From contig NC_017096.1 in NCBI RefSeq assembly GCF_000284335.1, positions 310,001 through 374,000 on the forward strand: DNA of 64,000 nucleotides, in the 5' to 3' direction. Below are positions 62,414-64,000 of this stretch, one piece after another. The notes beneath the pieces are model-generated. The model was not told the DNA's origin, searched no databases, and saw nothing but the letters and a program-made list of their open reading frames with translations. The number at the start of each line of letters is the position of its first letter. Positions within the stretch are counted from its first letter, which is position 1. The position numbers were made by a program, and so were the translations under genes. The DNA comes from Caldisericum exile AZM16c01 (lineage in GTDB: Bacteria; Caldisericota; Caldisericia; Caldisericales; Caldisericaceae).

Positions 62414-63899
62414 TATTGATGGTCATAGTCTTACGATCGATGATGTAGTTCTTGTTGCAGATAAGTATTCTAATGTTTCAATTGATGATAACGCATTAGT
62501 TAAAGTTGAACACTCCTCTGAAATCGTGAAAAAAATTGTCCAAGAAAATCACCCCGTTTACGGCATAAATACAGGATTTGGAAAACTTGCAGATGTTGTA
62601 ATTGGTAGAGATGAACTTTCAAAACTTCAGCAAAACTTAATTTTAAGTCATTCATCGGGTGTTGGCGAGTCATTTACGGAGAGAGAAGTTCGTGCCGCAA
62701 TTTTAGTGAGAGTGAATTCACTTGCAAAAGGTAATTCAGGTATACGGAAGGAAACTTTAGAAAAACTTGTTGAAATTCTTAATAAGAAAATTTATCCCTA
62801 TGTGCCTCTTTATGGCTCGGTTGGTGCATCAGGTGATCTTGCCCCACTTGCGCACATTGCCTTGCTTTTATTAGGTAAGGGACGAGTTTTCAAAGATGAC
62901 AAAATTGTTGAGTTCGAAGAAGTGGCACCATTATACGAATTTAAATCTCTAAGTGAGTTTGCTCCGAAAGAAGGACTTGCCCTCATTAATGGTACTTCCT
63001 TCGAAGCAGGTGTTTCTTCGCTTCTTGTAAGTGAAGCAGAATACCTTCTCGATATTGCTATAAAATCATTTGCTTTATCCTTTGAGGCACTACGTGGATT
63101 AACTGCGCCTTTTGATGATAGAATTCATGTAGCAAGAAATTCAGACTCACAAAAAATCATAAGCGAAAAATTTCTCAGAATCATTAAGAATAGCAAACTC
63201 GTTAACACCTCTTACCGAGTTCAGGATGCATACACTTTACGCTGTATGCCACAGGTATATGGTGCAGTTTTTGAAAATATCAATTACATTAAAAGTTTTC
63301 TTGAGAAAGAAATTAATTCATCAACTGATAACCCATTGATCTTCGAGGATGGTAGCATTATCTCAGGAGGCAATTTTCATGCACAACCTCTCTCATTTTT
63401 AATGGATTTGTATTCAATTGTTTTGACAAGTATGTCCTCTATGATAGAAAGACGTATAAATAGGCTTTTAAATCCTGTTTTAAGCGGGCTTAAGCCATTT
63501 TTAGCGAACAATCCTGGTGTTGAATCAGGAATGATGATCTTGCAGTATACGGCAGCATCTCTTGTTTCTGAGAATAAAACGCTCTCACACCCTGCAAGCG
63601 TTGATTCAATTCCAGTTTCTGCTGATCAGGAAGACTTTGTAAGTATGGGAATGAATGCTGTTTTAAAGGCAAGGAAAGTGCTTGATAATGTGCGGAAAGT
63701 TCTTGCAATAGAGTTAATTATTGGTGCACAAGCGCTTGAGATGGTGTTGCAAGAAATTGAAGATTACGATTCGGTTGGCATTGGCACAAAAGAGATTTTC
63801 ACTAAGGTTCGCTCTATAGTTCCATTTGCAAATAAGGATAGGATATTTTCTTACGACATTGAGTTGGTCGAAAGAGCATTGAAGGCGCATTTATTTTGA
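62397..63899 (+). CDS. hutH: Histidine ammonia-lyase
   Basis: 500 aa. It deaminates histidine to urocanate. The MIO cofactor triad Ala-Ser-Gly is in YGSVGASGDLAPLAHIA (~residues 140-155). The conserved STDNPLIFEDG and QDAYTLRCMPQ motifs are present. No other hut genes are in the window; the gene ends at the right edge with a terminator after it. It shares the operon with the HAD and K+ uptake genes. Confidence 0.93.
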   Translation: MKNSISIDGHSLTIDDVVLVADKYSNVSIDDNALVKVEHSSEIVKKIVQENHPVYGINTGFGKLADVVIGRDELSKLQQNLILSHSSGVGESFTEREVRAAILVRVNSLAKGNSGIRKETLEKLVEILNKKIYPYVPLYGSVGASGDLAPLAHIALLLLGKGRVFKDDKIVEFEEVAPLYEFKSLSEFAPKEGLALINGTSFEAGVSSLLVSEAEYLLDIAIKSFALSFEALRGLTAPFDDRIHVARNSDSQKIISEKFLRIIKNSKLVNTSYRVQDAYTLRCMPQVYGAVFENINYIKSFLEKEINSSTDNPLIFEDGSIISGGNFHAQPLSFLMDLYSIVLTSMSSMIERRINRLLNPVLSGLKPFLANNPGVESGMMILQYTAASLVSENKTLSHPASVDSIPVSADQEDFVSMGMNAVLKARKVLDNVRKVLAIELIIGAQALEMVLQEIEDYDSVGIGTKEIFTKVRSIVPFANKDRIFSYDIELVERALKAHLF

Positions 63900-63901
63900 A
63901 T

Positions 63902-63950
63902 AAAAAAAGCAAAAGCCTGCGAAAAGGAGGAGGGAAACGCAGGCCTTTGC
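63902..63950 (-). terminator. Terminator of a gene right of the window, with a GGAGG-rich loop on the forward strand
   Basis: Reverse strand: stem GCAAAGGCCTGCG/CGCAGGCTTTTGC (one mismatch) followed by seven T. It would stop a convergent reverse gene beyond the window. On the forward strand the 16-nt loop reads AAAAGGAGGAGGGAAA. Confidence 0.7.
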
Positions 63951-64000
63951 TGACCAATTTGATTGATAGACTTTGATTGATCTATCGTCGCTATATATTA

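Overview
The window is about 64 kb of an AT-rich bacterial chromosome. Gene density is high, Shine-Dalgarno sites are strong (AGGAGGT type) and all 11 tRNA genes encode their 3' CCA. The gene set includes a membrane pyrophosphatase, a long zinc-rib­bon IleS, MurT/GatD, LCP and L,D-transpeptidase wall enzymes, an RseC-like protein and type-4 uracil-DNA glycosylase. Together these suggest a low-GC thermophilic or anaerobic bacterium from a deep lineage. Caldisericota would fit, but that placement is an inference from gene content and I could not run a search.

Layout. 1-7.35 kb: a forward run of the end of pnp, an M16 peptidase, family-4 UDG, secD, secF, apt, rel and dtd. 7.36-9.47 kb: gatD and murT, reverse. 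9.78-10.06 kb: three tRNAs behind a consensus promoter. 10.57-11.85 kb: a tandem HD/HD-GYP gene with a frame break. 11.9-12.5 kb: a mosaic repeat block. 12.6-15.7 kb: an LCP protein and hppA. 15.7-16.3 kb: six reverse tRNAs. 16.3-19.1 kb: the rpsF-ssb-rpsR-rplI-dnaB operon, reverse. 19.6-22.2 kb: L,D-transpeptidase, gamma-carbonic-anhydrase-like protein, V4R-like protein and DUF554 protein. 22.2-22.95 kb: a repeat block and then a cluster of DnaA boxes that looks like a chromosomal origin, next to gpmA and mnmG. 25.7-31.8 kb: a YgjP-like peptidase, a split radC, rseC-moaE-moaD, an SdpI-like protein, fructose-bisphosphate aldolase, an ion transporter and a cold-shock protein. 32.2-33.4 kb: an alpha-oxoamine synthase.

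33.4-40.2 kb holds a reverse cell-surface polysaccharide cluster: a polytopic membrane protein, a processive GT2 synthase, a membrane-anchored bactofilin-like protein and a polysaccharide-deacetylase-like protein. The deacetylase gene is split by a complete IS1634-family element. The element is flanked by a 202-bp identical direct repeat, and removing the element plus one repeat copy restores a 598-codon reading frame. 40.3-44 kb: an ABC-2 exporter and a secreted GHL10-like protein. 43.9-48.7 kb: two GGDEF proteins, an HD-GYP protein and YchF. This places c-di-GMP enzymes beside the polysaccharide genes.

48.7-52 kb: two tRNAs, YtxH and DUF948-like envelope proteins, a 6S-like RNA, an OGG-like glycosylase and an M20 dipeptidase. 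52.1-55.5 kb: two overlapping small genes that look like sigma region 2 and region 4 on separate chains, a PHP phosphatase, a fold-II PLP enzyme and an OsmC protein. 55.5-64 kb: an MBL hydrolase, ileS, trkH/ktrB with trkA/ktrA, a HAD hydrolase and hutH.

Recurring oddities are three frame breaks in A5 or T5 homopolymers, each repaired by one extra base, a mosaic interspersed repeat at four loci, and promoters placed so close to ATG that leaderless transcripts are likely.
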